Assembly: GCA_030710605.1 (NCBI GenBank)
Contig: CP092868.1
Coordinates: 33,494,685 to 33,558,684 of the forward strand
Length of the DNA: 64,000 nucleotides
Reading direction: 5' to 3'
From: Cordylochernes scorpioides
Lineage: Eukaryota; Arthropoda; Arachnida; Pseudoscorpiones; Chernetidae
Below the pieces are notes generated by a model. It searched no databases. It was not told where the DNA came from and worked only from the letters and a program-made list of their open reading frames with translations. The position numbers were made by a program, and so were the translations under genes. Below are positions 30,867-43,000 of this stretch, in pieces. Positions within the stretch are counted from its first letter, which is position 1; each line of letters opens with the position of its first letter.

Positions 30867-33340
30867 TTGGATAGACTGCTATCTACCGACAAAAATAGAA
30901 TTATTTTTATCAATATTCCTCTAAATTTGTTTTCATCTACTACATCATTCTTATGAAAACTTATCTATAAATATTTGAGCAATAAATGAAATGTTTACGC
31001 TCTGAAAAAAAAAAAAAAAAGAAAAGAAACAGCTATGTAGGTATTGTTTTTCTTCTAAGTACCTAATCTGGATCATTATTGATAGCAAAATCGTCAAATC
31101 TATGTTGAAAAAAAGTAAAATTTATCTACTAGTATATAGGCTAAAAATAGAAAAAAAACTTCAATAAACATATTAGAAATACTAATTGGATTTATCAATT
31201 TTGAGAAAGTTTTATTTAAATAAGAAATAGTTTGAAAAATTAGTGCACATTTTTATAGAAACTTTAGAAAAGAGTTGGTAAGCTGATTATATCTCCAATG
31301 GTGCCAATTTGTTAAAATAAAAATTACCAAACGCTCTCATAGGTTTTCTATGATTAAAATATTGGTCTTCCCTATCCAATAAATGAAATTGGTTCATTTA
31401 AAAATAAGAAAATTTTTGAAATACTTTTTAAATCTGCACTAAAAAAATGGGTAAAGCATTTAAATTATGCAAATTAATTTTTGTAAATAGTCCTTATTTG
31501 AAAATCATAAAAATAAAAATTTTCAATAAAAAGCCATTATACAATAATGAGCTATTGCTTCGTTTTTTCATAAAATCATATTTTATATGTAAGAATATAT
31601 AAAAATATAAAGAGAAATTCATCATTTATTCATACAGTTAATTATAAGATGTATTTTATATAATACTGATATATTTTACGTAATATCATAAACGAATATC
31701 AATATATGTATTTTTAATTAAAGATTTATTTAGCGATTGCTTTATTTTCAAAAAAGAATATTAATCTATTTTTCATATTTTGGGATTTTAAAATTTATAT
31801 TTTGAATTATTAGACACTTTTATTTTGAAAAAGATAAGTACAAATATTTATTTGTTATTAAAAAATATTCATATAAACTTAATGATTGCTTTAGAGAATC
31901 GAGATGAAGTTAATATTTAGGCATTATTTTTTTTTCTAAATGAGAAATTCAATTTTATCGTGCGTGTTATTTAAATATTATAATAAAATTTTACAAATAA
32001 AAAGTTCAAAATTCAGAGAATAATTCAAACCAATTTGTAAAAATTCGATTCATAACAATCTTACGAACATATTGAAAAAAAAATTGAAGCAAGAGAAAAG
32101 GAGGAAATTTGTCAGAAGAAATCCAATTTTACCATTTTCGTTATATACGAGGAATGTAAATAGTTCGTCTGTTTATTTATTTTTTTCCCGCCAAAATAGC
32201 TTTTTTTTCTCTTAATATATTACGTTTTTTATATATTTTTTATAGATCACTTCTTATTTAACCTTTTGATAGAACTAATAAAGAGATTAAATATACATTT
32301 TTATATCAAAATATTATTTCGTTATAAAAAAATATTGAGAACTAGTATTCATAATTCCATTCAAATTTCTTCAGATAAAATTAAAAAAAAAGGCTTTTAT
32401 AAGTAAAAATAACTTGAAACTATAAGTAAAAATGTGAATGTTTTTAAATATAGGGCATTTTAAAAAATAGATATAATTAATTCAAAATACATTTTTTAAA
32501 AATAAATTTAAAAGACAGAATTAACCAATATATACGTTTTCGCCTGCTTTTATTTAATTGCAAATATAGAACACACAATAAAATATCAAATACTATTCAT
32601 AGAAATTCAAAATAGAAATAATAATTCGGAATTAAAAATCGAAAATTACAATTATCAATGAAAAAAATATTAGTTTTATTCTATTTTTTCGATAACAACA
32701 TAAGACTATTATATCAAAATGCAATAAGAAATGGATGTTTATTCGTTATTTATTGAAGGTGTTTATTGTATAAAAAGAAATAAGATCTATATCGAGGAAT
32801 TTTCCTTAAATCAATAGGAAGCGCACCATCAACCTTAAGTTCGATATCTGATACAAAATATTAGGCAATCAGACGAACTCAAGGGAATCCTACTTCGTCC
32901 TAACCCTAACTTCGTTATAGCTTCTCTTCTAAACCTTAAACTCATTATTTAATTTAGAGTCTCTCCTTGAACTCTTTCAGCCAATTCGATTTTAGTTTTC
33001 TCACTGATAAAGCTACTCTGTGGAAAATTTGTTGTATTTAGCTTCGAATTGTTTTTCTGTGGCCTTTGGACTCTTCAAATTCTATTAAATATTGAATTCT
33101 GAAAATTTTATATATATAAGCTGACTCTATCTATATATATAATTATTAAACTACCTAAAGAAAATAGATTTTTCTTGTTATTTTTTTATTTTTATTTAAA
33201 AAATGATTAATAAAATATATTATAAGTTTGGATCTCTAAATGAAAACATATAATGGATAGTTTGGGTTTTAAATTCTCTATAAAAATGAATTTTGAACAT
33301 TATGTAAATAATCTTTTGTTTTTCCTTGTTTTACTCTCCT
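30867..33340. other. Long AT-rich stretch without supported features
   Basis: About 2.5 kb of highly AT-rich DNA with homopolymer runs. A somewhat GC-richer patch at 32815-33060 contains CCTAACCCTAACTTCG but no long frame. I see no gene, RNA fold or array. Confidence 0.5.
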
Positions 33341-33500
33341 TAAGCCAGGCAGTACTTTAATCAAATTATGTTTTTTATATATCCCATAAGCTCAATTAAA
33401 GCAATATCTGATCAAGACTTATTATCATTATTGCCACGACTGCATCACCATTACCATAATCCTCGACATGATCAAAAATCAACAGAAATATCATTTTTTA
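33340..33500 (-). repeat. Dispersed repeat, inverted partner of 14390-14560
   Basis: Contains CCTTAAGCCAGGCAGTACTT and ATGATCAAAAATCAACAGAA, which are the reverse complements of words at the partner locus, in the matching order. Confidence 0.6.
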
Positions 33501-33749
33501 TATATAATATATATATTTTTAAATATTTTTTGATATCAAAAATAAATTATAATGGATATTAATTCGTAATATAACACAGATATACATATTACATGTCATG
33601 TTAAGTAAAAAATATATATATATTTAAATATCTGAAAAATACGCAGATTCTATCTATGGCGAAGGAATGGAAATATATAGAGAGTGTTTTTAAATACAGT
33701 TCAAAACAATTTTATAATATTGGAATTGAAAAATATATTAAAAGAGAAA

Positions 33750-33845
33750 CTAGCTCATCAGTAGTAAACCCTGTCAAAGGTTTCGCCAGTTTAACTTCCA
33801 GACCGCTATTAATAAATTAGGCAGATTGACCTTTAGAGATCGCTG
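33750..33845 (-). repeat. Copy of the CTGGCGAAA/CTGATGAG motif repeat
   Basis: On the minus strand CTGGC-GAAA is followed 19 bases later by CTGATGA-GCTAG. CTGGC can pair with GCTAG (one G-T). The same layout is at 51921-51985 and, degenerate, at 36634-36704. Confidence 0.45.
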
Positions 33846-33861
33846 GTGTATCAGAAAACTT

Positions 33862-34010
33862 TACACGCATGGACAGAACTTAAGGAATTGTACCTTTAGC
33901 ATGTATATCAAGATTCAGACAATAACTCTGAAAGATACTTGATAAAAGTGGCCTTTATTGAAGACATATGAGATAACCAAGTGTGAACAAAATTACCTCT
34001 GTCTTCTTAA
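33862..34010 (+). mobile_element. Relic of the Tc1/mariner-like element
   Basis: Begins TACACGCATGGACAGAACTT and continues with GTACCTTTAGCATGTATATC and AAGATAACCAAGTGTGA-like text, a single diverged unit of the element at 18463-19115. No right TIR was found. Confidence 0.6.
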
Positions 34011-34029
34011 AAAACAAACAGACAACCGG

Positions 34030-35110
34030 CTACATCAAATACATTCCACTTGAAGAAGTCAAGCTATGGATAACCGACAAAAAGACAAATACGTTATTCT
34101 TGTAATTCTACTTCAAGCTAATCTGTGAAAGAAGAATCTATTGAAGGCGAAAGAGAAGTTTGTCCGTGAAGAATTATGCAAATCCACTGAAGAAGTTGTG
34201 GTCCTTGAATATGTCAAGCTATGTATAACCAACAAAAATACGAATAGGTTTTTCTTCTAATTCTATTTAAAGCTAATCTGTGAAGGAAGAATCCATTTAA
34301 GGCAAAGAGAGAAGTTTGTGCGTGAAGAGCTATGTAAATCCATTCAAGTCACAAGAAGCTGGTCCTTGAAGAAGTCAAGCTATGGATAGCCGACAAAAAG
34401 ACAAATTCGTCACTCTTGTAACTCTACTTAAACCAAATTATTAAAAAGGAATCCATTGGAGGCGAGAGAGAAGTTTGTCCGTGAAGAGCTATGTAAATCT
34501 ATTCAAGTCACAAGAAGCTGGTCCTTGAAGAAGTCAAGCTATGGATAGCCGACAAAAAGACAAATTCGTTACTCTTGTAACTCTACTTAAACCAAATTAT
34601 CAAAAAGGAATCCATTGGAGGCGAGAGAGAAGCTTGTCCGTGAAGAGCTATGTAAATCTATTCAAGTCACAAGAAGCTGGTCCTTGAAGAAGTCAAGCTA
34701 TGGATAGCCGACAAAAAGACAAATTCGTTACTCTTGTAACTCTACTTAAACCAAATTATTAAAAAGGAATCTATTGGAGGCGAGAGAGAAGCTTGTCCGT
34801 GAAGAGCTATGTAAATCTATTGAAGTCGCAAAAAGCTGGTCCTTGAAGAAGTCAAGCTATGGATAACCGACAAAAAGACAAATTCGTTACTCTTGTAATT
34901 CTACTTAAAGCTTATCTGTGAAAGAGGAATCCATTTAAGGTAAGAGAGAAGCTAGTCCGTGAAGAAGGATGTAAATACATTGGAGACAAGACGCTGGTCC
35001 TTGAAGAAGCTATGTATAGCCATAGCCACAAGTTTCTCTTGTAATTCTACTGTGAAAGAGATATCCAATGAAGGCAAGAGAGAAGCTGGCCCGTGAAGAG
35101 TCCGTGATGT
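34030..35110 (+). repeat. 158-bp tandem array, about 6-7 units
   Basis: GAAGTCAAGCTATGGATA recurs at 34371, 34529, 34688 and 34847, and in diverged form near 34050, 34210 and 35010. Units contain CCGACAAAAAGACAAATTCG, TTGTAACTCTACTTAAA and GGCGAGAGAGAAGCTTGTCC. Central units are nearly identical and the ends diverge. Confidence 0.85.
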
Positions 35111-35640
35111 AAATCCATCAAAAGAGAACATCTCTCAAGCTGGTCGACAGATTTTGACGGCAGTGGCGACCGATGTCGGTCATACTTGAGTGTCGTCAGC
35201 GTAGACGGATGGCTCTCTTGACCCGGACGGACTTGAAGTCCATTGTCAGGTCCCAAGGATGTCTCCTCCGATCACCATCATCAAGGACGGAAGTTTTTTC
35301 TCTTTATTCTTCAATTTTGAAATTTGTTTTGAGAAACAGGATACAAAGAAAAATGAAACAAGAAAAGAAAATATTATTATGGATGGTGTTTTATTTGTAT
35401 ATACTATTTTTTTTTCTGTCGCTCCTTTTTTTTGCTTTGTTATTTTTTATCCCAGATATATAGTGGTCATGCAATTAGTGTGTCGTGCGCAAAAACCTCA
35501 ATCAATTAGTGGAAACTATGATTTTAAATAGAGGTAAACTTTTAAATAGAAGTATGCCCTTTAGAATATAAATCATACACACTCTATAGATATAATAAAA
35601 TACCTTATATAATATGTTAAAGTGTAAATATGTAAACAAA
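35111..35640. other. Spacer between two parts of the 158-bp array
   Basis: Includes a GC-richer 35140-35290 patch (CGACCGATGTCGGTCATACT) and overlapping short open frames. None has a recognisable motif and I cannot support a gene. Confidence 0.3.
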
Positions 35641-36025
35641 AATGAAATATATTGATAGCAAGAAGTCTAGCTATGCAAATACATTGAAGACAAGAAACTG
35701 ACCCGTGAAAAAGTCTCTCAAAGGATTTCCGTCAAAAAGAAATGGAAGTCGCTTTTATAGTTCAACCTAAAGCAAATCTGTGATAGAGAAATCCATTTAA
35801 AACAATAATCTGTACCGTAAAAGAGTCTAGCTATACAAATACATTGAAGACAAGAAAATGGCCCGTGAAAAAAATTCCGTCAAAAGGAAAAGGAAATAGC
35901 TTTCGTAGTTCATCTAAGGCAAATCTGTGATAGAGAAATCCATCTAAAACAAGAATATGAACCGTAAAGGAATCTAGCTATGCAAATAAATTGAAGACAA
36001 GAAGCCGCTCCGGAAAGAATTCGAG
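35641..36025 (+). repeat. Diverged continuation of the 158-bp array
   Basis: Two to three decayed units with AGTCTAGCTATGCAAATA, ACATTGAAGACAAGAA and CAAATCTGTGATAGAGAAAT. They resemble the units at 34030-35110. Confidence 0.65.
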
Positions 36026-36535
36026 TAGCGTAAATCCATTGAAGATATACACGCCATTTATCGATCAAAATTAAAACTTTTCAGCTCTGCACATTAAGGC
36101 CAAAGACAATTTACAGTTCCTACTTTAACGAGACAATGTATTTTTTCTTAATAGGTATCATAATGGTTGATGTTAATCAATATTACCCATTAGATGCCTT
36201 AAAATAGTAACTTCCATTTTACAAATGGTAATAGAATTGGTCAAATTAGCAATTTTTCCAAATCCATTGTTTTTTTTTATTGATCAGTCTCGATTCCATA
36301 AACAAGGAAATAAGCAACAGTATAACCAAATTGAATATTCGTACTCTAGCAATCACAAATCCTTTTTCCCCCCTAGAATTCTTTATACAATATCAAATCC
36401 CAAGTTCCATCATGGGAAGATGTCATAATTAGAAATAAGGTGACGTTACATCAGAATTAACCTTTATTTCGTAAATTTGAAACTATCTTATATATAGGAA
36501 TTAACACTTAATACTATTAATACAAAGCAATAACG

Positions 36536-36720
36536 CGCCATCTATATATAGCAAATGAAAACATTTAAACGCGAATGTTTCTTTTCACAAATAATTCAAA
36601 CTTCTACTGTCCTTCCTGCGATTAAAAAATATTGGGAGGGCTTGGCTTATGAGTGGTGAACCCTTCCAGCGGTTTCGTCAATTTAATCTACCAGACTGCT
36701 TCTTTAGAGCTCTAATACTG
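36536..36720. repeat. Degenerate palindromic element with CCCTCCC core
   Basis: Begins with CGCGCCATCTAT and carries GGGAGGGCTTGGCTTATGAG and GGTTTCGTCAATTTAATCTA, the core of the element at 51836-52060 with decayed catalytic-like boxes. Confidence 0.5.
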
Positions 36721-38555
36721 TATTGGATCATTCTGCTTTTATATGCAACACTGAAGAGTGGAATCATAGAAATGGTATATAGGCAAACTATGGAAATGTG
36801 CTTTTAGGACAGTAGAATTACATTCAAATATTACATTCGCGTCTTAATGTCTTCATTCGTTAATTAATACAATGGTATATTATACCACCAAGTTAATGAT
36901 ATCTCAGAAATTTTGATAATTTTACCTGTAATGAGCCAAAGATCCTGTATGGATTAGCACAATGTAAAACCAACGTGTTTTACCATGCGTAATATATTAC
37001 ACTAAAATAATACAATGCTAATCTCAATTCTAGTTTCCACTTGGCTAATTATAAATGACTTTATTAGTAATAGTGTAGTCTCTTAGATTATTCTAATTAT
37101 ACTCCAGCTAGCTAATTATATATATGTAATTTATATTCTAATTAAGCGCTGTTAAGTGAAAATCTAACATAATTTGAATGGTATTATTACCATTTATATA
37201 AATCTCTGAATATATATCATTCTAATAAGTAATTTAAATTTATATTTTAGTTTATAAAAACTTCTTTAAATATTCTTTTTTTTTCATATTTACATATTTG
37301 CTAAATAAACGAATTTTCATATAATTTATCTCTTTTTCAAAATATATATTCATTAAATTAAATTATTCTAATATATTCTGGAATTATTTAAAATGTAATT
37401 ATAAATATAGGATTTAAAAAAAAATCAAATAATACAGAGACTTGTTATCGAATTGTATATAATCCAGTTTCTATTTAAAATTATGTAATTTATCTCTGAT
37501 GGCTATGCAGAATATTCATTCGTCTGTAATTTGATTTTGTTTTAAACTATTGACTAAGAGAAATTTGCTGTTTCTGTAAAATTATCCTTCTTAAAAAGTC
37601 ATAGCTTGATTCAATAATTTGGTTTGATTAATTTTAAATTGAAAATATTAAAAAAATTGTAAAAAGATTATCTTATAAAAGTAAATTTTATTATATATAT
37701 AAACTTAAGCAAAATATGCTTATAAAAGTCAAATTTTGTTATTAAATAATTCGTTTGATTTATTAAAAGTATTGAAAATATTTAATAAGATTTTTAAAAT
37801 TGAATATTTTTAGAATATAGATATTTAAATACGTGTAAAATATTAACAATAAGTAATTAATAAACAGAAATATTTCTGAAATATAAGTAACCAAAAGATA
37901 ATGAGTTGAATCAAAATCGTCTGATTTTTTTTTGTTTCTTTTTTAACCAGAGAGAGGTTAAAGACAGATTTAAATAGTTGAATCTAAAAAATAAGTAGTA
38001 CATGGCACATTTTACAAAAAAAAAAAAAAAAGACTGAAATAATAAAATCAGCATAAAATTATATGATAAACCAGACGATTTTATTCAACAGTGGTGCCAA
38101 GTATTTTTTAAAGACTATTTAAATATAATCGCTGCACTTAAAAAAAGGCCATTGTGACATTTAACGTAGAGTGATGATCATTGGGGTTAAAGGAGATGAG
38201 GTTAATTCTCGAACATTTTTTTCTTCTTTTTTTTTTTTTTTACTTTTTTTTTTCCCCCTTAGGGCTATTTTTTGCCCACTTCCTAGCTTCCGTCTCCTCT
38301 TCCTATTTTTTTCTAAGCCTAATTTCTAAACGTCATAATTTTCTAAACGAGGTAATTGTTCTATTAATGTTGAATAGGGGGGGTCAATTTCTTGGACCAT
38401 TTAATAAGTCCTCTTTGAAACTTCGATTATAAGCCTTCAAATATCGGCTTTACATATTTACTTCAGTATTTAGACACGCCTGAACTTTTATAACTACAGA
38501 TTTTATAGATAGCTCGTTTAAGCTTTATAATTGTAGCCTATTTTATACTGAGATT
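36721..38555. other. AT-rich stretch, nothing identified
   Basis: No gene can be supported. Poly-T, poly-A and poly-C runs (38220-38270) dominate, and the 83-codon frame at 38181-38432 is a by-product of a poly-T tract. Confidence 0.45.
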
Positions 38556-39020
38556 TAGGCTTACCCTATTTATTTTAATTTTTTTAGGCTTGGGGTTTAT
38601 TTACCTTGATATTTAGGCTTAACTTGTTTATCTTGATAATTAAGTATAGTTTTATGATATTTATGCTTGAAAATATCTCTTTTTCAACTATAGGTTTAGC
38701 CTATTTATCCTTAGATTTAGGCTTATCCTATTTCTTCTGATATTTAGACTTGATGTTTATTTACCTTGATATTTGGGCTTATCCTGTTTATCTTAATAAT
38801 TAGGTATAGTTTTATTTATCTATATTGATATTTATGCTTGAAGATATCTTTTTCAATTATAGGTTTAGCCTATTTATCCTTAGATTTAGGCTTATCCTAT
38901 TTATTTTGATATTTAAACTTCATGTTTATTTACCTTGATATTTGGGCTTATCCTGTTTATCTTGATAATTAGGTATAGTTTTATCTATATCGATATTTAT
39001 GCTTAAAGATATCTCTTTTT
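38556..39020 (+). repeat. About 164-bp tandem repeat, roughly 3 units
   Basis: ATAATTAGGTATAGTTTTAT recurs near 38635, 38798 and 38963, with TTTAGGCTTATCCTATTTAT and TTACCTTGATATTTGGGCTT between. Confidence 0.7.
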
Positions 39021-39519
39021 TAAAATCTATATAGTGGATATGCAAATATATACCAATTCTGTTCGCTATGAAACATCCTATTTATTATTAAGGGGTTTCA
39101 AAAGATTTAAACACTGTTGCATATAGGTTGAATCAAAATCAGACTACATAGGGGGGTTGAGAGAATAGGTAATTCATTTTTTAAGATAAAAATGAACTTT
39201 AGTGTCTTGTTTAAATTTAAAACAATTCCACACACACTCTTTTGCTACGAAATATATTTTGAAAAAGCCTACTTTATCATTGATACATCTTTCCAACGCT
39301 TTCGCCAGTTTAATCTATCAGATCTTTGATATTATTATATTAAACTTTTCGGATTATATGGCAGAAAAATTGAAACTATTCTTTGTAAATATGTAATTTA
39401 TTTAACTACAGATTCATTAAAAATACCCAATATTTAATAATATTAAACTATTAAGAGATGAATAGGAAAAAGATTTTGACACAAGTTTTTTATCCTAAAA
39501 GGAAATATGATAATAAATT

Positions 39520-39991
39520 TGACACGAAAATAGGTATTTTTTGGGCCAACCGACGCTGACGACAACACTGGCCAGCCGACGCCCGCGCATGCGCGAGCAA
39601 GAACAAAAGACTTAGCCCTAAAACTTCCGGTAAACAAAGGCTGCTTTTCGACTTAACGTTTGGTTTTGACGGGCCAGAAAAGGAACTATCCCTTCGTAAA
39701 TTATAATAATTGTTTTTGAATAACATTTGTATTGATATTAATTTGTGTGATTTTTTTAAAATAAATATTTCTTTCAATAAGCATTAATTCTTCATCACTG
39801 TTTACTAACTTAGGCCTCGTCATTCAACGTTGTGACACTTCTGATCCCTGCAACAAAGGTATTGATTTACCAATTTATAATTTTCAAATCAGTTTCCAGC
39901 ATTACTGTAAAGCTAGGAACGTTTAGTTCAGGTTAAGCCATCGGGACCTTGTATTGTCTTTCTTTTTTTCAAATCTAAGATAAATACAACA
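39520..39991 (+). repeat. 5' LTR of the BEL/Pao element
   Basis: Runs from TGACACGAAAATAGG to AAATACAACA. It holds AATAAA at 39760-39765, a likely polyadenylation signal, and a CpG-rich patch at 39580-39600 with an NRF-1-type palindrome. The minus-strand open frame across it is a shadow. Confidence 0.95.
39584..39595. promoter_or_regulatory. NRF-1-type palindrome in LTR
   Basis: CGCGCATGCGCG matches the NRF-1 consensus YGCGCAYGCGCR at every position. In insects the orthologue is Ewg. Its place in the first quarter of the LTR fits a U3 enhancer/promoter role; this role is inferred. The 3' LTR has the same site at 45474-45485. Confidence 0.5.
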
Positions 39992-39993
39992 TT

Positions 39994-40011
39994 TTGGCGC
40001 AGTCGACAGGA
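39994..40011 (+). promoter_or_regulatory. Primer-binding site of the BEL/Pao element
   Basis: TGGCGCAGTCGACAGGAT begins two bases after the LTR and starts with TGG, the complement of a tRNA CCA end. I cannot name the tRNA with certainty. Confidence 0.7.
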
Positions 40012-40074
40012 TAAAGATTGAAGAATTACTGATTACACAAAGGTGCAACTGTGAACCAGTGATTACTTCTCAGG

Positions 40075-43000
40075 ATGGCTGACCAACCAGTTAGTAGTGC
40101 TGAACTGAAAAAGCTTAGGACGCCAGTGCGTGCAATGTTCACCAAGGCGTTCAATGAGCTCGAAACAGAGATCAAGAAGAAGGAAGTCAAGAAAGCAGAT
40201 GTAGAGAAAATCCTCCGCCGACTCCAGACCCACCATGAAAAGCTTTTAATATTGAACATGAGGATGGAAGAAGCTCTGCTACGAGAATCAGCGTCTGAAG
40301 ACATTTTCACTGCTGAGTACGAATCCGTTTGTGAGTACGAAGATAATTTCAGTAACATTATGACTGATTATGAGGCTCTTGCGGAAGAGGATGACGTTAG
40401 TACTAGTACAATCAGCGGCACAGCAGCAATGAACTATCGACTACCGAAGCTGGAGTTCAAGAAGTTTGGGGGAGAACCAAGAGAATGGATTACATTCTGG
40501 AGTCAGTTCAGCACGATTGACCGGGATCCACAGATGCCTCCAGAAACTAAGTTTCAGTATCTCTTTCAAGCCACTGCCGAGAACTCCGAGGCAAGAGAAG
40601 CAGTCGAAAGTTTTCCACCGAGTGCCGACAACTACCCTAAAGTCATCGAGTATATCAAATCACGTTTTGGAGAGGATGAAATGCTTGTTGAGATTTATGT
40701 GCGTGACCTGCTTCAGAATGTGCTTCAGAATGTGAGAGCCGAAGGTAAGATGTCTGTAGTGAAGCTTTACGATAGACTGGAGACACAACTGCGAGCATTA
40801 GAAACATTGGGCGTCGCTCGTGACAAGTTTGCGGCTATGCTGTACCCACTCGTCGAATCAGCGCTACCAGAGGACACCCTGAGAGTATGGGAACGAAGTC
40901 AATATACGGTGAGCGGAAGAGGAGTACAGGATAAGTTGACACAACTCATGACGTTTTTGAAGACAGAAGTGAAGGGCGAGAGTCGAGTGAATATGGCCAA
41001 AGCAGCGTTCAAGATCGACAACAATCAAGATGCGAAGGATGATCGATCAAACAGGAAATCTCTTTCTAAGAAGAATACTGGAAGTAAAATGCCGTCGGCT
41101 ACTGACCTCGCCAACACCACTCAGATCGCCAACACCACTCGGATGCGAAACAACTGCATCTTTTGTGGGAATGGTCACCCGAGTCAAGAATGCTACAGTG
41201 GACAGCGGATGCATCTACCAGAGAAGAAAGATAAAGCTAAAGGGAAGAATGTTTGTTTTTGGTGCCTGCTTCCTGGCCACGCATTCAAGAAATGCCGGAT
41301 TAAGCCCCGTTGTCCTGTCTGCGGAGGGAAGCATTACGCCATTATGTGTCCTACTTTGGAAGCCCAGAAGACTTCTCAACTTCAAAAAGCGGAACTAAAG
41401 GTTTCAGGGGAAAGTCCTGCAACAGAGCAAGAGGCCGCCAATCAATTCACGTCAACAACTTTGAACAACGCTACCGTGGGAGGAGTCTATCTACAAACTC
41501 TGATAGTCAAGATAAGCGGACCAAAGGGGAAGCATAATGTTCGAGTGTTGCTTGACTGTGGATCCCAGCGGTCCTATATTTCAAAGAGAATGGTGGACGC
41601 ACTGGGCCTAAAGAGAGTGCAGCAAGTTACACTTACCCACAATCTGTTTGGAGGCGGAGAAATTCGTCAAAAGAAGCACAATGTGTACAAAGTAAATGTT
41701 TCCAGCCTCAACAACGAATACATGGATGATCTCAAATTCTTGGATCAGGAAGTAATTTGCGGACACATCAGTCAAGTACAGGATCATACTATACTCAATG
41801 AGTTAAAAGCTCGAGGGATCAACTTGACTGACGTATACCAAGGCGAAGAGAGACCGATCCACATGTTAATTGGTTCGGACTTGCTCAGCAGCATTCTGAC
41901 AGGCAGAATGAAAATATTGCAAAGTGGAGTTGTGGCGACAGAAACCAAGCTGGGGTGGACAGTAATGGGACCAGCAATAGGGAACGACATGGAAGATTCA
42001 TGCCTGATCGTGACTTCATTACACGTTAACAGTTTCGACGTTCAGGATTTATGGAAATTAGATGTGCTTGGTATCATGGATGCAGCAGAAACAAAATCTA
42101 GGAAAGATTTAATCGAAGCATCCAACACTCATTTCAAGGAGACTGTGAAACGAGACGAAAGCGGAAGGTACATCGTGTCACTACCATGGATAGCTGGACA
42201 CCCACCAGTTCCGATCAATCGCCGAACTACAGAAAATAGATTGCTGACTACAACAAGGAATGTCCAGGGCAAGATGCTGTATGAGAAGTATGATACTATT
42301 TTTGAGGAGTGGGAAAAAGAGAAAATCATCGAGGAAGTTGAGGATAAATGGGAGGAGTGCAATTATCTCCCTCATCGCCCAGTGCTCAAGGATAGTCACA
42401 CCACTCCTATTCGTCCAGTATTCGACGCAAGTTGCAAGAAAAAGGGGCTCCCATCATTAAATCAATGTCTGGAAAAAGGAGACAACCTGATTGAGCTCAT
42501 TCCTGATTTGCTCTTGCGGTTTAGACTTGGAAAGTATGGCATCATTGCAGACATACGAAAAGCTTTTCTCCAGATTCAGGTTCGAGAAGAAGATCGTGAA
42601 TTCCTTCGGTTCCTTTGGTGGAAAAAGGACCAGAAGACACTAAAATTTTACAGGCATTGCCGAGTAGTCTTTGGCCTTACCTCAAGTCCTTTTCTACTAG
42701 CTGCAACCATTAAGTATCATTTGAGCCTGCCGCAGTTTCAAGATAATAGGTGCGCAGAACTTCTTGCCCGAAGTTTTTACGTCGACAACTGCATTCTTAG
42801 TTTGTCATCTACACATGATGTCAAAAAATTTATCAAGGAATCCTCCGACATCATGATGCAAGCCAAATTTGAGTTACGAGACTGGATGTGGAATGAACCT
42901 GGAATCACAGAACAAGATCCAGCCTCTATTTTGGGTATGAAATGGCACCTTCAGACTGACACTATTGCCATTAATGTGCAGTCATTGAAAAATATAGATG

